Assembly (NCBI RefSeq): GCF_018613875.1
Contig: NZ_JAGGPJ010000027.1
Location: 124,001-188,000, forward strand
Length of the DNA: 64,000 nt
From: Arthrobacter sp. ISL-28
GTDB taxonomy: Bacteria > Actinomycetota > Actinomycetes > Actinomycetales > Micrococcaceae
Direction of reading: 5' to 3'
Positions 1-11,958 of this stretch are shown one piece after another. The translations under genes were made by a program, and so were the position numbers. Positions within the stretch are counted from its first letter, which is position 1. Each line of letters starts with the position of its first letter. A model generated the notes under the pieces. The model did no database searches, had not been told where the DNA came from, and was given only the letters and a program-made list of their open reading frames with translations.

Positions 1-3061
<3,061 letters not shown>

Positions 3062-3065
<4 letters not shown>

Positions 3066-3967
3066 CGAACGGACGTACTTCCCCGACTCACCAGGACGCT
3101 GCCCGCGTCCTGGTGACTCCCGGAACCGGTAACGGGCTCGCAGATGTCTTCCGGTCGCGGTTCCTTCTGAAACTCCTGGTGCGCAAGGAACTTAGGATCC
3201 GATACCGCGGGTCAGTCCTCGGGCTGCTCTGGACCTACGTGAAGCCCGGAGTGCAGTTCGTTGCCTTCTACATTGCACTGGGCGTTTTCCTGGGGCTTGA
3301 ACAGAGCCCGACGAACCGGGGCGGATTGCCCAACTACGCCGTGTACCTGTTCTCGGGAATAATCCTGGTGAACTTCTTCACGGAGTCCCTGAGCACGGCG
3401 ACGCGCTCGATCGTCAACAACAGCGGCTTGATCAACAAGATCTACCTGCCGCGGGAACTGTTTCCCGTGTCCTCGGTGTGGGTCTCGGCGGTGCATTTCT
3501 TTCCGCAGCTGTTTGTCCTTGTCGTGGCGTGCGTGTTCACCGGCTGGCGGCCCGGCCCGCTGGAGGCGGTGACCGCCGTCGCCGGTTTCCTCATCATCGC
3601 GCTGCTCGCCACCGGGCTGGGTCTGTTCTTCGGGGCAGTCAACGTTTACTTCCGTGACTCAGAAAACCTGGTCGACCTCATCCTGCTGATCGCAACCTGG
3701 ATAGCGCCGGTGCTTTATTCCTGGCGCATGGTTCAGGACAAGGCAGGGGAGTTCTGGTTTTCGGTCTACCAGCTCAACCCCCTTGCGGTGGCGGTGGAAG
3801 CCTTCCATCATGCGTTCTGGCTCCCCACAACTGCCGGGGCAGAGGGAAGCCCGCCCAACCTGCTCACGGTGTGGATTCCCGTGGGGCTAATCGTCTCGCT
3901 TGCCATTCTCATCCTCGGCCAGTGGACTTTCCGGCGGCTTGAGGGCCGCTTCGCACAGGAGCTGTGA
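3062..3967 (+). CDS. Polysaccharide ABC exporter, permease (Wzm/TagG type)
   Basis: ABC-2 type membrane subunit expected to export the lipid-linked glycan made by the preceding enzyme. The 301-residue protein begins with a cytosolic segment ending in RKELRIRYRGSVLGLLW, the amphipathic entry helix typical of Wzm/RfbA proteins, followed by about six hydrophobic helices. GTG start overlaps the GlfT2 stop by 4 bp. In mycobacteria the homologous pair (Rv3783/Rv3781 type) exports galactan, which fits the neighbours here; the substrate is inferred from context only. Confidence 0.9.
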
Positions 3968-3970
3968 GCC

Positions 3971-4699
3971 TTGACCACCGCTATTGAAATTCGCAACATC
4001 AACAAGCAATTCGTCCTGCGGCACACCCGCTCGCTCAAAGAAGCCCTCGTGTGGCTCCTGCGGGGCCGCAAGGGTGACCTGGTGAAGAAGTTCCATGCCC
4101 TCCGCGACCTGTCCATCGACGTCGAACATGGTGAGACTGTCGCACTGCTGGGGCTTAACGGCTCCGGGAAGTCAACGCTCCTGAAACACATCTCGGGAGT
4201 CATGCGTCCTGATTCCGGCACTGTCCGCACCGGCGGCAAGGTGGCAGGGCTGATTGAAGTAGGAGCCGGTTTCCATCCCGACCTTTCAGGGCGGGACAAT
4301 GTCTTCCTCAATGGAGCAATCCTCGGAATGACAGAGGAGCAGATCAAGGAGAAATTCGACTCCATCGTTGAATTTGCCGAAATCGGTGAGTTCATAGATA
4401 CCGAGGTCAAGTTCTATTCTTCAGGAATGTATCTGCGGCTGGCATTTTCCGTTGCCGTCCACACGGACCCGGATGTTTTTCTCGTCGATGAAATCTTGGC
4501 CGTCGGGGATGAGCCGTTCCAAAAGAAGTGCCTTGCGAAAATCAAGGAACTGGCAGAGGCGGGAAAGACCCTGATCGTCGTGAGCCACGACCTGGATCTG
4601 GTATCCCATGTGTGCGAACGCGGGGTGCTGCTCGAGCACGGACGCGTGGTCATGGACGGACCGGTGGATGACGTGATCAGCAGGCTGCGCAACCGCTAG
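3971..4699 (+). CDS. Polysaccharide ABC exporter, ATPase (Wzt type)
   Basis: Energises the permease encoded 3 bp upstream. Walker A is LLGLNGSGKST near residue 63, the signature is represented by FYSSGMYLRLAFSVA, Walker B by DVFLVDEILAVGD, and the switch histidine by VVSHDLD, all characteristic of the Wzt/RfbE/TagH subgroup. At 242 residues it lacks the extra C-terminal carbohydrate-binding domain found in some Wzt proteins, so it probably does not gate export by recognising a terminal cap. The start is TTG at 3971, chosen because it follows the permease stop directly and begins the conserved N-terminus. Confidence 0.92.
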   Translation: MTTAIEIRNINKQFVLRHTRSLKEALVWLLRGRKGDLVKKFHALRDLSIDVEHGETVALLGLNGSGKSTLLKHISGVMRPDSGTVRTGGKVAGLIEVGAGFHPDLSGRDNVFLNGAILGMTEEQIKEKFDSIVEFAEIGEFIDTEVKFYSSGMYLRLAFSVAVHTDPDVFLVDEILAVGDEPFQKKCLAKIKELAEAGKTLIVVSHDLDLVSHVCERGVLLEHGRVVMDGPVDDVISRLRNR

Positions 4700-4817
4700 C
4701 GCATTGGCGGACCGCCGGCCTGCTCAATATTTATGCCCTGTTCCGCGGGAACCGGGCACGCTCAGCTGTGCTGCAGTCGGCGGCTGATACACCTGGAAGT
4801 GACTAATTGGAGGAAAT

Positions 4818-6815
4818 GTGTCCTGGCTCGAGACCTTGCCAGCTTTGCTTGCCGCGTTGGCAGTCGTGCTCCTGCCGGGTGCGGCCTTGGCTTGGGCCCT
4901 GGGGTTTAGGCGGACCAGCCTCTTCGGCTTGGCCCCGCTGCTTTCCCTGACCCTTGCAGGTGTCGGGGCCGTGGCGGCGGGGTGGCTCAAGGTGCCTTGG
5001 GGTCCCGGAGTGGTACTGGTGGTTACCCTGCTCGTATCCGCCGGCGCCTGGTTCCTGACGCGCTGGCGGACGCCCGCCGAAACGCCATTGCCGGAGCGCT
5101 GGACAGTCGCGGCCACCGCCATCGCCGGCGCCGGTCTCGGCGCCCTGATTATTGGCCGGCGCATCACCCAGCTGGTCGGTGCGCCCGACAACATCTCGCA
5201 GCGCTATGACAACGTCTTCCATCTCAACGCCGTCCGCTACGTCCTGGACACCGAAAACGCCTCCTCGCTGGACCTCGGCCGGATGGGAGGCGGCGGAGGC
5301 GGACGCTCCTCAATCTATCCGGCCGTCTGGCATTCCCTGTGCGCCCTGGTCACGCAACTGACGGGGGCTGAGGTTGCGGTCTCGGTCAACGTGGTGAACA
5401 TCGTGGCAGGGGCTGTCATCTGGCCCATTTCCATTGTCTTCCTGACCCGGGTGGTCCTTGGCCCCCGACTCATCGCGCTGTTGGCGGCCGGCGTGGTCTC
5501 CGCAGGTTTCATGGCCTTCCCTTATCTCCTGCTCGTTTGGGGACCCCTGTTCCCGAACCTGCTGTCGGCCAGCGTCCTTCCGGCAGTCATCGCCACGGTA
5601 GTCCTGGTGTGCCGGAGCGCCCCATCCCTTGATGAACCGCGACTGCGCTCATGGCTCGCGCTGTTGCTCGGCTTGCCTGGCCTGGCGTTGTCCCACATGA
5701 GTTCGGTGAACGCGCTCATCGCGTTCACCGCACCGATATTGCTGTGGAAACTGGCAGCCCACCTGAGGGGGCTGGCGCAGCGCCGGGCACCGATGGCCCA
5801 GTACGCCGTCCCCGTGCTCTCTACCTTGGCTGCGGCAGCCGTGGCCGCAGTCATCTGGCAGGCAGTGCGGCCCGGATTCTACGGCCGCTGGAAACCGCAT
5901 CAGACGGTGGCCGGTGCTGTCGGCGAAGTCATAGGCAACGCACCCATGGGAACGAACGTGGCGGTGCTGATCTCGGTGCTTGCCGTCATGGGACTGGTCG
6001 CCATCGTACGGCGGCCACAGCACCTGTGGCTCGTGGGTTGCTACTTCATGGCAGGCTTCCTGTACGTGGTGGGTGCCGGCTTCGGCTCCGGCTGGGCCAG
6101 GGAGTTTTTCACCGGCACCTGGTACCAGGACACGAATAGGCTGGCCGCCTACCTTCCGATCTTTGCGACAGTCCTGGCCGCCCTTGGGGCCAGCGCCGGA
6201 GTTGACGCCGCCAGGACGTGGTTTGCTGCGTCGGATGGACGGCTGAGGACATTCCTGCAGGGCAGGCTCCCCGCCATTCAGGTCTCCCGCGGGCTGCGCC
6301 TGCAGGACCTGGCTGGGGGGCTTGTGGTGTGTACAGTCCTTGTGTTGCTGACCCAGATGGGAACCGTCCGGAACTACATCGTGGACAGCAAGATCTTCTA
6401 CGTGCGCGACACCAAGGATTCGATCCTGTCGTCCGACGAGTACAAACTCCTTGACCGGCTCGCCACGGAGGTCCCGAAGGACGCCGTCATCGCTGTGAAC
6501 CCCTGGAACGGGGGATCCCTGGCATATGCCTTCGCGGACCGCCAGGTGCTTGAGTTCCATCAGACCCAGCGCATGAACAACGACATGCGGATCGTCGCCC
6601 AGGATCTGGCAGAAGCTGACCGAAGTCCCCAGGTATGCGATGCCGTGCGGAGGCTGAAGGTGTCCTACGCCTTGGACTTCGGAAACCAGTACTTGCTGAA
6701 CCATCCGTCCAGCCTGAGGTACCCAGGCCTGCAGGACCTGGAGACCTCAAAGGCAGTTGAGCTTGTTGACCAGGAAGGTGAAGCGAAGCTCTTCAAGGTC
6801 ACGGCCTGCACCTAG
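4818..6815 (+). CDS. Large polytopic membrane protein (DUF6541-like)
   Basis: A 665-residue integral membrane protein with about 11-13 hydrophobic helices in the first 520 residues, then a soluble C-terminal domain (TEVPKDAVIAVNPWNGGSLAYAFADR region). The architecture resembles GT-C-like or lipid-linked glycan-processing proteins, and I recognise the actinobacterial DUF6541-type pattern that commonly sits in glycan clusters. GTG start at 4818 is supported by GGAGGA at 4809-4814. It follows the exporter after a 118-bp gap and is closed by a strong terminator at 6833. Biochemical function is unknown; a role in glycan assembly is inference from position. Confidence 0.8.
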   Translation: MSWLETLPALLAALAVVLLPGAALAWALGFRRTSLFGLAPLLSLTLAGVGAVAAGWLKVPWGPGVVLVVTLLVSAGAWFLTRWRTPAETPLPERWTVAATAIAGAGLGALIIGRRITQLVGAPDNISQRYDNVFHLNAVRYVLDTENASSLDLGRMGGGGGGRSSIYPAVWHSLCALVTQLTGAEVAVSVNVVNIVAGAVIWPISIVFLTRVVLGPRLIALLAAGVVSAGFMAFPYLLLVWGPLFPNLLSASVLPAVIATVVLVCRSAPSLDEPRLRSWLALLLGLPGLALSHMSSVNALIAFTAPILLWKLAAHLRGLAQRRAPMAQYAVPVLSTLAAAAVAAVIWQAVRPGFYGRWKPHQTVAGAVGEVIGNAPMGTNVAVLISVLAVMGLVAIVRRPQHLWLVGCYFMAGFLYVVGAGFGSGWAREFFTGTWYQDTNRLAAYLPIFATVLAALGASAGVDAARTWFAASDGRLRTFLQGRLPAIQVSRGLRLQDLAGGLVVCTVLVLLTQMGTVRNYIVDSKIFYVRDTKDSILSSDEYKLLDRLATEVPKDAVIAVNPWNGGSLAYAFADRQVLEFHQTQRMNNDMRIVAQDLAEADRSPQVCDAVRRLKVSYALDFGNQYLLNHPSSLRYPGLQDLETSKAVELVDQEGEAKLFKVTACT

Positions 6816-6832
6816 GCCGCCCCACGGGCATT

Positions 6833-6886
6833 AAAAGACCTCGGGAGCAGTCCGCTGTAATGCGGGCTCGCTCCGGAGGTCTTTTT
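6833..6886. terminator. Bidirectional Rho-independent terminator
   Basis: AAAAGACCTCGGGAGC at 6833-6848 pairs with GCTCCGGAGGTCTTTT at 6870-6885 with one mismatch. A-run on the left and T-run on the right let it work on both strands, separating the convergent membrane-protein gene and wecB. Confidence 0.88.
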
Positions 6887-6892
6887 GCGTGC

Positions 6893-7960
6893 CTAGTCCG
6901 TGCCGAATGCCTCGATCAGCGCCGCAACCGTGCGCTCAGCCGCCTTGCCGTCGCCATAGGGGGTTGCCTCCGTTGCAGCCGGCATAGGACGCCTGACAGC
7001 ATCGGCGAGGACGCTCAGGTCCCTGCTGACGAGGACGTTCCAGCCCAGTTCGACCGTCTCCACCCATTCGGTTTCCGGCCGGATGGTGGTGCACGGCGTG
7101 CGGAGCAGGAAGGCCTCCTTCTGCAGTCCGCCGGAGTCGGTAATGACGCCGGCGCTGTTCCGGACAGCCTGCACCAGCTGCGGATAGGCCAACGGCGAAG
7201 CTACCCGCAGCGCACCCTGATCAAGATCAAGTCCATGCTGCGCTGCCAGGTTGACGAGCCGCGGATGGGCCAGCAGGAATACCGGCTTCCCCAGGCTGCC
7301 CAGGGACCGGAGGATGGCGGCCAGGCGCTCCGGCGAATCTGTATTGTCTGGCCGGTGGATGGTGCAGACGTAGTACTCGCCCGGTGCTGCGTCAACGGGC
7401 AGAGGCTCGTTGCCGGCGTCGAGCATGTCCCGGACTTTGAAGAGAACGTCCGTCATGACGTCACCCACCAATACGGTTCGCTCCGCGAGGCCTTCCGTCG
7501 CCAAGTGCTTGACCGCCACCTCCGTCGGCGCCAGCAAAAGATCGGCACTGTGGTCCGTCAGGACGCGGTTGTGCTCTTCCGGCATCCGCCGGTTGAACGA
7601 CCGAAGCCCTGCCTCCAGATGTGCAACAGGGATGTGCATCTTGATGGCCGCAATCGCCGCGGCGAGGGTGGAATTCGTGTCGCCGTAGACGAGGACACAG
7701 TCAGGAGCGGACTTCTCGAGGATCTCCTCGAGGCCGTGCAGCATGGCCCCGGTCTGGGCGCCGTGCTTCCCGGAGCCGACGCCGAGATTGAAGTCGGGAG
7801 CAGGAATGCCGAGGTCACGGAAGAAAACGTCGCTCATGAGCTCGTCATAATGCTGCCCCGTGTGGGCGATCAGGTGTTCTGCCCGGCCCTTCATCGCGGA
7901 AGCGATGGGTGCGAGTTTGACGAATTGGGGGCGCGCGCCAACGACGCTGAGAATACGCAT
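6893..7960 (-). CDS. wecB: UDP-N-acetylglucosamine 2-epimerase, non-hydrolysing
   Basis: Interconverts UDP-GlcNAc and UDP-ManNAc, supplying ManNAc for surface glycans. The 355-residue protein matches the family length and shows its text: VVGARPQFVKLAP at the N-terminus, IAHTGQHYDELMS, LVYGDTNSTLAAA, HLEAGLRSFNRRMPEEHNR with the family's catalytic acidic and histidine residues, and DSGGLQKEAFLL near the C-terminus. No ribosome-binding site is visible; TAAAGT lies 7 nt before the ATG, so the transcript is probably leaderless. Confidence 0.95.
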   Translation of the reverse strand: MRILSVVGARPQFVKLAPIASAMKGRAEHLIAHTGQHYDELMSDVFFRDLGIPAPDFNLGVGSGKHGAQTGAMLHGLEEILEKSAPDCVLVYGDTNSTLAAAIAAIKMHIPVAHLEAGLRSFNRRMPEEHNRVLTDHSADLLLAPTEVAVKHLATEGLAERTVLVGDVMTDVLFKVRDMLDAGNEPLPVDAAPGEYYVCTIHRPDNTDSPERLAAILRSLGSLGKPVFLLAHPRLVNLAAQHGLDLDQGALRVASPLAYPQLVQAVRNSAGVITDSGGLQKEAFLLRTPCTTIRPETEWVETVELGWNVLVSRDLSVLADAVRRPMPAATEATPYGDGKAAERTVAALIEAFGTD

Positions 7961-8014
7961 GAAAACGACTTTACCGTTCCGCTTGGAGGGGCCGACAATC
8001 GGGGCTATTCATGG

Positions 8015-9157
8015 TCACGCCTGCGGGAGCAACCGCCGCAGGATTTCCCGTTCCGTATCTTCATCGACCTTCGAGCTCAGTTCCAAGGCGGAGGCGTGGG
8101 CGTTGGCCTTGCTGGTGGTGATCCTGTTCCTGTCGAGCTGTTTGAGCGTCCTGGCGAGCGATTCCGGTGAGAAGTCTTCGGTGACCGCGCCCAGGTCATA
8201 GCGCTCAATCAGCCGGGAGGTCTCGGGTGAGGGACTGAAAACGATTGCCAGACGGGCCTGGACGAAGTCGAAGAACTTGTTCGGCAGCATCAGCGCGTGG
8301 TTCCGCGTTTGCGGCGGAAGGCTGAAGATCCCGACGTCGTACGCGTTGAGTACGCTGGGCAGTTCCGCAGGGCTGACGGGCGGATGGAAGGTGACCTTGT
8401 TCGGGCCGGAGGCGAGGGATTCGAGGACCCGGAGGTATGTCCCTCCGTCCCGCGCGGGAACGAGGTAGAAGTCCAGGCTGTATCCGGGGCCGAGCATGCC
8501 AACGGCCTGGATCATTCCTTCCAGGTTCCTTCCCGGCACTGCGGCTCCGCTGTGGACGAGCCGGATCGTGTCAGGGGATTCAGCGCTGGGACGGAGTTCC
8601 TCGAACGCCCGTGCATTCCGGACCGTCGCGGTGGTGCACCCGAATTCCTGTTCATAAAGGCGGGCAATGGAGTCGTTGACCACGGTCACGGCCTGCGTCC
8701 GGGGCAGGTACTTGGCGCAGACATACGTCATGAACGGCTTGATCAACAGCCGCCAGGACAGGACGTGGACCCGCTCCTCGGGTGCCCACTCGTGCATGTC
8801 GCCCCAGACAGGTGCCCCGCCGGCCACATGGTGGGCCAGGGGAAGCGCACGGGCTTCGTTGGCGACGACGAGATCGAAGGTACGACCGGCGACAAGGTCC
8901 GCAGCCGCGCGCACGGCCGGTGCTTTGAGCTCAAGGTGTTTGTAGGACCGCACCGCAAGAAGCGCCACCCCGGCCAGCGTCTGGGGCAGGGACGGGAGCG
9001 CGGAGTCTATCCGGAGGTGTTCGGCTGCGGCATCCGGTTTGTCACCGTAACCGAGGGTGGTTACGTCGCCGAACTCAGCCAGGACGTCGAGTTGCCGGAG
9101 CACCCGCGCATCGGCCTTGATATCGGAAAACGAAATGCAGAGGATTCTTGGGCGCAT
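8015..9157 (-). CDS. GT-B fold glycosyltransferase (GT4-like)
   Basis: Predicted to transfer a sugar from a nucleotide donor in glycan assembly. The 380-residue protein has a Rossmann-like start (ILCISFSDIKADARVLRQL), an acceptor-side domain, then a donor-side half with VHSGAAVPGRNLEGMIQAVGML and LPNKFFDFVQARLAIV preceding a late acidic region, as in GT4 enzymes; the classic EX7E motif is not clear. It reads in the same direction as wecB, 54 bp upstream, but has its own probable leaderless promoter (TAGAAT, 6 nt before ATG). Donor and acceptor are unknown. Confidence 0.82.
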   Translation of the reverse strand: MRPRILCISFSDIKADARVLRQLDVLAEFGDVTTLGYGDKPDAAAEHLRIDSALPSLPQTLAGVALLAVRSYKHLELKAPAVRAAADLVAGRTFDLVVANEARALPLAHHVAGGAPVWGDMHEWAPEERVHVLSWRLLIKPFMTYVCAKYLPRTQAVTVVNDSIARLYEQEFGCTTATVRNARAFEELRPSAESPDTIRLVHSGAAVPGRNLEGMIQAVGMLGPGYSLDFYLVPARDGGTYLRVLESLASGPNKVTFHPPVSPAELPSVLNAYDVGIFSLPPQTRNHALMLPNKFFDFVQARLAIVFSPSPETSRLIERYDLGAVTEDFSPESLARTLKQLDRNRITTSKANAHASALELSSKVDEDTEREILRRLLPQA

Positions 9158-9268
9158 TGTTCAATTCTACGGGTGGGCCGGCATGCGGCTTTGCCTCAGC
9201 GGCCGTCGCAGCGCCGTCCGGCAGGCCCGGCTTCGAATCCTGCATGCCTGTTATGCGATACTTGCGTA
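9158..9268. promoter_or_regulatory. Divergent leaderless promoter pair
   Basis: On the minus strand TAGAAT (9064-9069 offset: 9164-9169) ends 6 nt before the ATG at 9157. On the plus strand GATACT at 9257-9262 ends 6 nt before the GTG at 9269. No Shine-Dalgarno precedes either start. Both therefore look like leaderless sigma-A-type promoters firing divergently from a 111-bp gap. Confidence 0.6.
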
Positions 9269-9934
9269 GTGAGTCGTACTTGGATTGTCATCCCTCTGTT
9301 CAACGAGGCCCCTGTCATCGGCTCCGTCATCAAAGACCTTTTGCCGGAGTTTCCACATGTCGTGTGCGTTGATGACGGAAGCACTGACACCTCGGCCCAG
9401 GCCGCCCGCGCAGCGGGCGCTGTGGTGGTGCAGCATCCGGTGAACCTCGGCCAGGGAGCAGCACTCCAGACCGGTTTCGAGTACGTGCTCCAGGACCCCG
9501 AGATGTCCTGCGTGGTGACCTTCGACGCCGACGGCCAGCACCGCGTGAGCGACGCCGCAGCCATGGTGGCCAGGATCCAAAGCGGAGAAGCCGACGTCGT
9601 CCTCGGCTCCCGGTTCCTCGACTCGCGCACACGCATCGGTCCGGTCAAGAGAATGGTGCTGCGCACTGCCGCGGTGCAGTCCCGCTGGAGTACCGGCATG
9701 CCGCTCACGGATGCCCACAACGGTCTCCGGGCTTTCAACCGTCACGTGGTTTCGAACATCCACCTCACACAGAACAGGATGGCCCACGCCTCAGAGCTGA
9801 TTCAGATCCTTGCTGCTCTGAAGCCGAGATGGACTGAGCACCCGGTGGAGATCATCTACACCCAGTATTCGAAGTCGAAGGGCCAGTCACTTCTCAATTC
9901 CGTCAACATTCTGGCGGACCTGCTTTTTAGGTAG
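9269..9934 (+). CDS. GT2 glycosyltransferase, DPM1/polyprenyl-phosphate type
   Basis: Predicted to load a sugar on a polyprenyl phosphate or start chain growth. The 221-residue protein carries IVIPLFNEAPVIGSVIKDL, VCVDDGSTDTSAQAARA, the metal-binding FDADGQH and GSRFLDSR, all typical of GT2 dolichol-phosphate-mannose-synthase-like enzymes. The open frame continues far upstream, but that extension is the complement of the neighbouring gene; GTG at 9269 is chosen because the conserved strand starts there and a -10-like GATACT sits 6 nt before it. The DUF2304 gene follows 5 bp downstream, a common GT2 partner. Confidence 0.9.
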   Translation: MSRTWIVIPLFNEAPVIGSVIKDLLPEFPHVVCVDDGSTDTSAQAARAAGAVVVQHPVNLGQGAALQTGFEYVLQDPEMSCVVTFDADGQHRVSDAAAMVARIQSGEADVVLGSRFLDSRTRIGPVKRMVLRTAAVQSRWSTGMPLTDAHNGLRAFNRHVVSNIHLTQNRMAHASELIQILAALKPRWTEHPVEIIYTQYSKSKGQSLLNSVNILADLLFR

Positions 9935-9939
9935 ACCCC

Positions 9940-10407
9940 ATGATCATCATCGTTCAAGTAGTCCTGGTTCTTGTCGTTATTTTCTTCTCGCTCATGCTCG
10001 TGCGGGGAGGATCAAACGCGAAGCATATGGCCGTGCGCCGCATCATGGTGATGCTCTTCGCCATTTCAGCGGTCCTGTCCATTTTCTTTCCGACGCTTCT
10101 TAGCCAGTTGGCCCGCCTCGTAGGCGTCGGCAGAGGCACCGACCTCATGCTGTATGCCTTCATCGTCTCCTTCCTCGTGTACATGTCTACAACGCATCAG
10201 CGCTTCCGGCAGACTGAGACCACGCTGACCAAGCTCTCCCGGCGGATCGCCCTGGATGAGGCGGAACGCCCATGGGAGAGCATGCCCGCAGTCCCAGGGT
10301 CCGGCGTCTCCGCGCCCGCAGTCCCAGGGTCCGCAGTCCCAGGGGCCGGAGTGTCAGGTCAGACGTCCAAGGAGACGGTGGCCTCCCACCCCGGACAGGG
10401 ACTGTGA
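9940..10407 (+). CDS. DUF2304 membrane protein with repeated tail
   Basis: A 155-residue protein with three hydrophobic helices in the first 90 residues and the DUF2304 pattern (small membrane partner of GT2 enzymes). The function is unknown; because DUF2304 genes usually follow a GT2 gene, it may help anchor or activate that enzyme. The last 45 residues are a low-complexity Pro/Ala/Val/Gly tail coded by imperfect 20-bp repeats. The stop overlaps the next GTG start by 4 bp, so three genes are coupled. Confidence 0.82.
   Translation: MIIIVQVVLVLVVIFFSLMLVRGGSNAKHMAVRRIMVMLFAISAVLSIFFPTLLSQLARLVGVGRGTDLMLYAFIVSFLVYMSTTHQRFRQTETTLTKLSRRIALDEAERPWESMPAVPGSGVSAPAVPGSAVPGAGVSGQTSKETVASHPGQGL
10284..10349 (+). 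repeat. 20-bp tandem repeats in the DUF2304 tail
   Basis: GCCCGCAGTCCCAGGGTCCG occurs at 10284-10303 and 10314-10333, with a partial third copy at 10331-10349. It encodes PAVPGS/AVPG units. The repeat length is not a multiple of three but the 30-bp period is, so copy changes of whole periods keep the frame. Confidence 0.8.
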
Positions 10408-11408
10408 GGCAGGACAGGAAGGATCTACGCGTCCTCCATGTCAATGACTGTGCCTTCTATGCCCATCGAGTCCTGGAGGACGCCCGGAAACGGGGCTTGC
10501 CGTGGGGCTTCTATCCAAGGGCCGTAGCGGATTCCAGCCGTGCAGGTCTTGCCGGCAAACTGGACTATGCCCGGCAGGGCCTTGCATGGCTGGCGGGCCT
10601 CGCCAGCCGCTCGCTCCGAGTGGACCTGCTGCACATCCACTCGGGCAGCATGCTGCACCACACCCGGTTCGTTCCGAAGAAATATGTCCTGACGCTGCAC
10701 GGGACGGACATCCGCACCCTTCAGTACGACCCACGCTGGCAAAAGTCCATCCAGCAGGGTGTCAGGGGTGCAGCAGCGGTGATGTACACCACGCCCGATC
10801 TGCGGGAGCATGTCGCTGGGCTCCGCGCAGACGCGATTTACCTGCCAGTGCCCATCACCACCGGCAGCCTGCCTGCCAGGCAGGTGGATGCTTCCCGCAG
10901 CCCGCGGATATTTTTTGTTTCCCGCTGGGATGATTCCAAGGGAGCGGCCGAGCAGCTGGACACCGCCCGCGAACTCGTCCGGCTCAGCCGGGGCCGGTAC
11001 GAGGTGCTGGGACTGGACTGGGGGCCGTACGCCCTCAAAGCAGCGGAATCCGGCGTCACCCTCGTCCCGAAGATGAGCCATCAGGGGTTCCTGGAATTCC
11101 TCGGCGGGTGCTCGCTGGCGGTCGGCCAGTCCTCAGGGCTGTTGGGCTCCAGCGAGCTGGAAGCCTTGGGCATGGGTGTTCCGCTGTATATGCCGTTGGT
11201 GCCCGGCCTTTATCCGAATAATCCGCCGGTAGGGTGGGGCGGGCCTACGGACCCCGCCGGGCTGGCCGAGTGCATCACCACCGAGCTCTTCGACGGCTCT
11301 GATCTGGAGCAGCGGGCATCAGTAGGTGTGGACTGGATTGAAAAGCACCACTCCACCGCGGCCACCGTGGACAAGCTGTTGGCAATCTACGGGCAGGCGC
11401 TTCGGTAG
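10404..11408 (+). CDS. Glycosyltransferase, paralogue A of a three-copy family
   Basis: GT-B-like protein of 334 residues. It shares with the genes at 13406 and 16319 the order VLHVNDCAF, DLLHIHSG, LHGTDIR, TPDL, SRWDDSKGAAEQL, GLDWG, VGQSSGLLG and SELEALGMG. GTG at 10404 is chosen over upstream starts because it overlaps the DUF2304 stop (GTGA) and sits just before the conserved core. This copy is the most divergent of the three (for example HVNDCAFYAH instead of HLFDCADVG). Donor and acceptor sugars are unknown; a role in the surrounding glycan pathway is inference. Confidence 0.82.
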   Translation: MRQDRKDLRVLHVNDCAFYAHRVLEDARKRGLPWGFYPRAVADSSRAGLAGKLDYARQGLAWLAGLASRSLRVDLLHIHSGSMLHHTRFVPKKYVLTLHGTDIRTLQYDPRWQKSIQQGVRGAAAVMYTTPDLREHVAGLRADAIYLPVPITTGSLPARQVDASRSPRIFFVSRWDDSKGAAEQLDTARELVRLSRGRYEVLGLDWGPYALKAAESGVTLVPKMSHQGFLEFLGGCSLAVGQSSGLLGSSELEALGMGVPLYMPLVPGLYPNNPPVGWGGPTDPAGLAECITTELFDGSDLEQRASVGVDWIEKHHSTAATVDKLLAIYGQALR

Positions 11409-11433
11409 TTCGACTCACCTGCCCGAAGCCACT

Positions 11434-11958
11434 TCAGGCGGCCGGCTGGGTGTGTCGAAATCTCGCTGCGAAGACCTTTTCCGCTGCCTGCAGGCCGAAG
11501 TAGGCTTCCGCAACTTTCCCGGCACGGAGCGTCTGCCAGGCCGTCCGAACGGCCGGCAGGTCGGCAGCCAGCAGGACATCCGCTGAAGCAAGAATTGCCA
11601 TGGCCGCGGGATCGGCCTGTACTGCCCGCCAGAACACCCGTGACGGATCGGTGGGGCCGAGGGACAGCAGGAGCCGGCCCAACGGCGATTTGCTCAACAC
11701 AGCTTCAATCCGTGTCAACGGCAGGGCCGCCAGGACGCGGTCCAGCAGGGGAGTGCGGGACGGTGACACTGCATGTGCCGCCGATATCTCCGGTCCTCCG
11801 GAGGCGGGAAGCAGCGAGAGCAGCGAGACACGGACATCCCGTCCGCTTGCCCGGCTTAGCGCGCTGTGCGGTGACGCCTCACCGAGGGCAGAACGGAACA
11901 GCTGCTCCGGCACGGAACGCGAGCCGACGACAATGACGACGTTCAAGGGTTCATCCAC
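11434..11958 (-). CDS. Hypothetical protein linked to a glycosyltransferase
   Basis: A 174-residue soluble protein that I do not recognise. Its ATG overlaps the last 8 bp of the upstream glycosyltransferase, so it is translationally coupled to it. It begins with a short hydrophobic strand (LNVVIVVGSRS) and has an Ala/Leu-rich helical body ending AAEKVFAARFRH. No catalytic motif, signal peptide or membrane helix is evident. The coupling suggests an accessory role to that glycosyltransferase. Confidence 0.65.
   Translation of the reverse strand: MDEPLNVVIVVGSRSVPEQLFRSALGEASPHSALSRASGRDVRVSLLSLLPASGGPEISAAHAVSPSRTPLLDRVLAALPLTRIEAVLSKSPLGRLLLSLGPTDPSRVFWRAVQADPAAMAILASADVLLAADLPAVRTAWQTLRAGKVAEAYFGLQAAEKVFAARFRHTQPAA

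Noticed and set aside
6860-8170. 436-codon plus-strand frame
   Set aside because: It is antisense to wecB, which has clear family motifs, and crosses a terminator; a high-GC shadow frame.
8297-9268. Long N-terminal extension of the GT2 gene at 9269
   Set aside because: It is the complement of the glycosyltransferase at 8015-9157 and has no family resemblance; the GT2 core starts at 9269.
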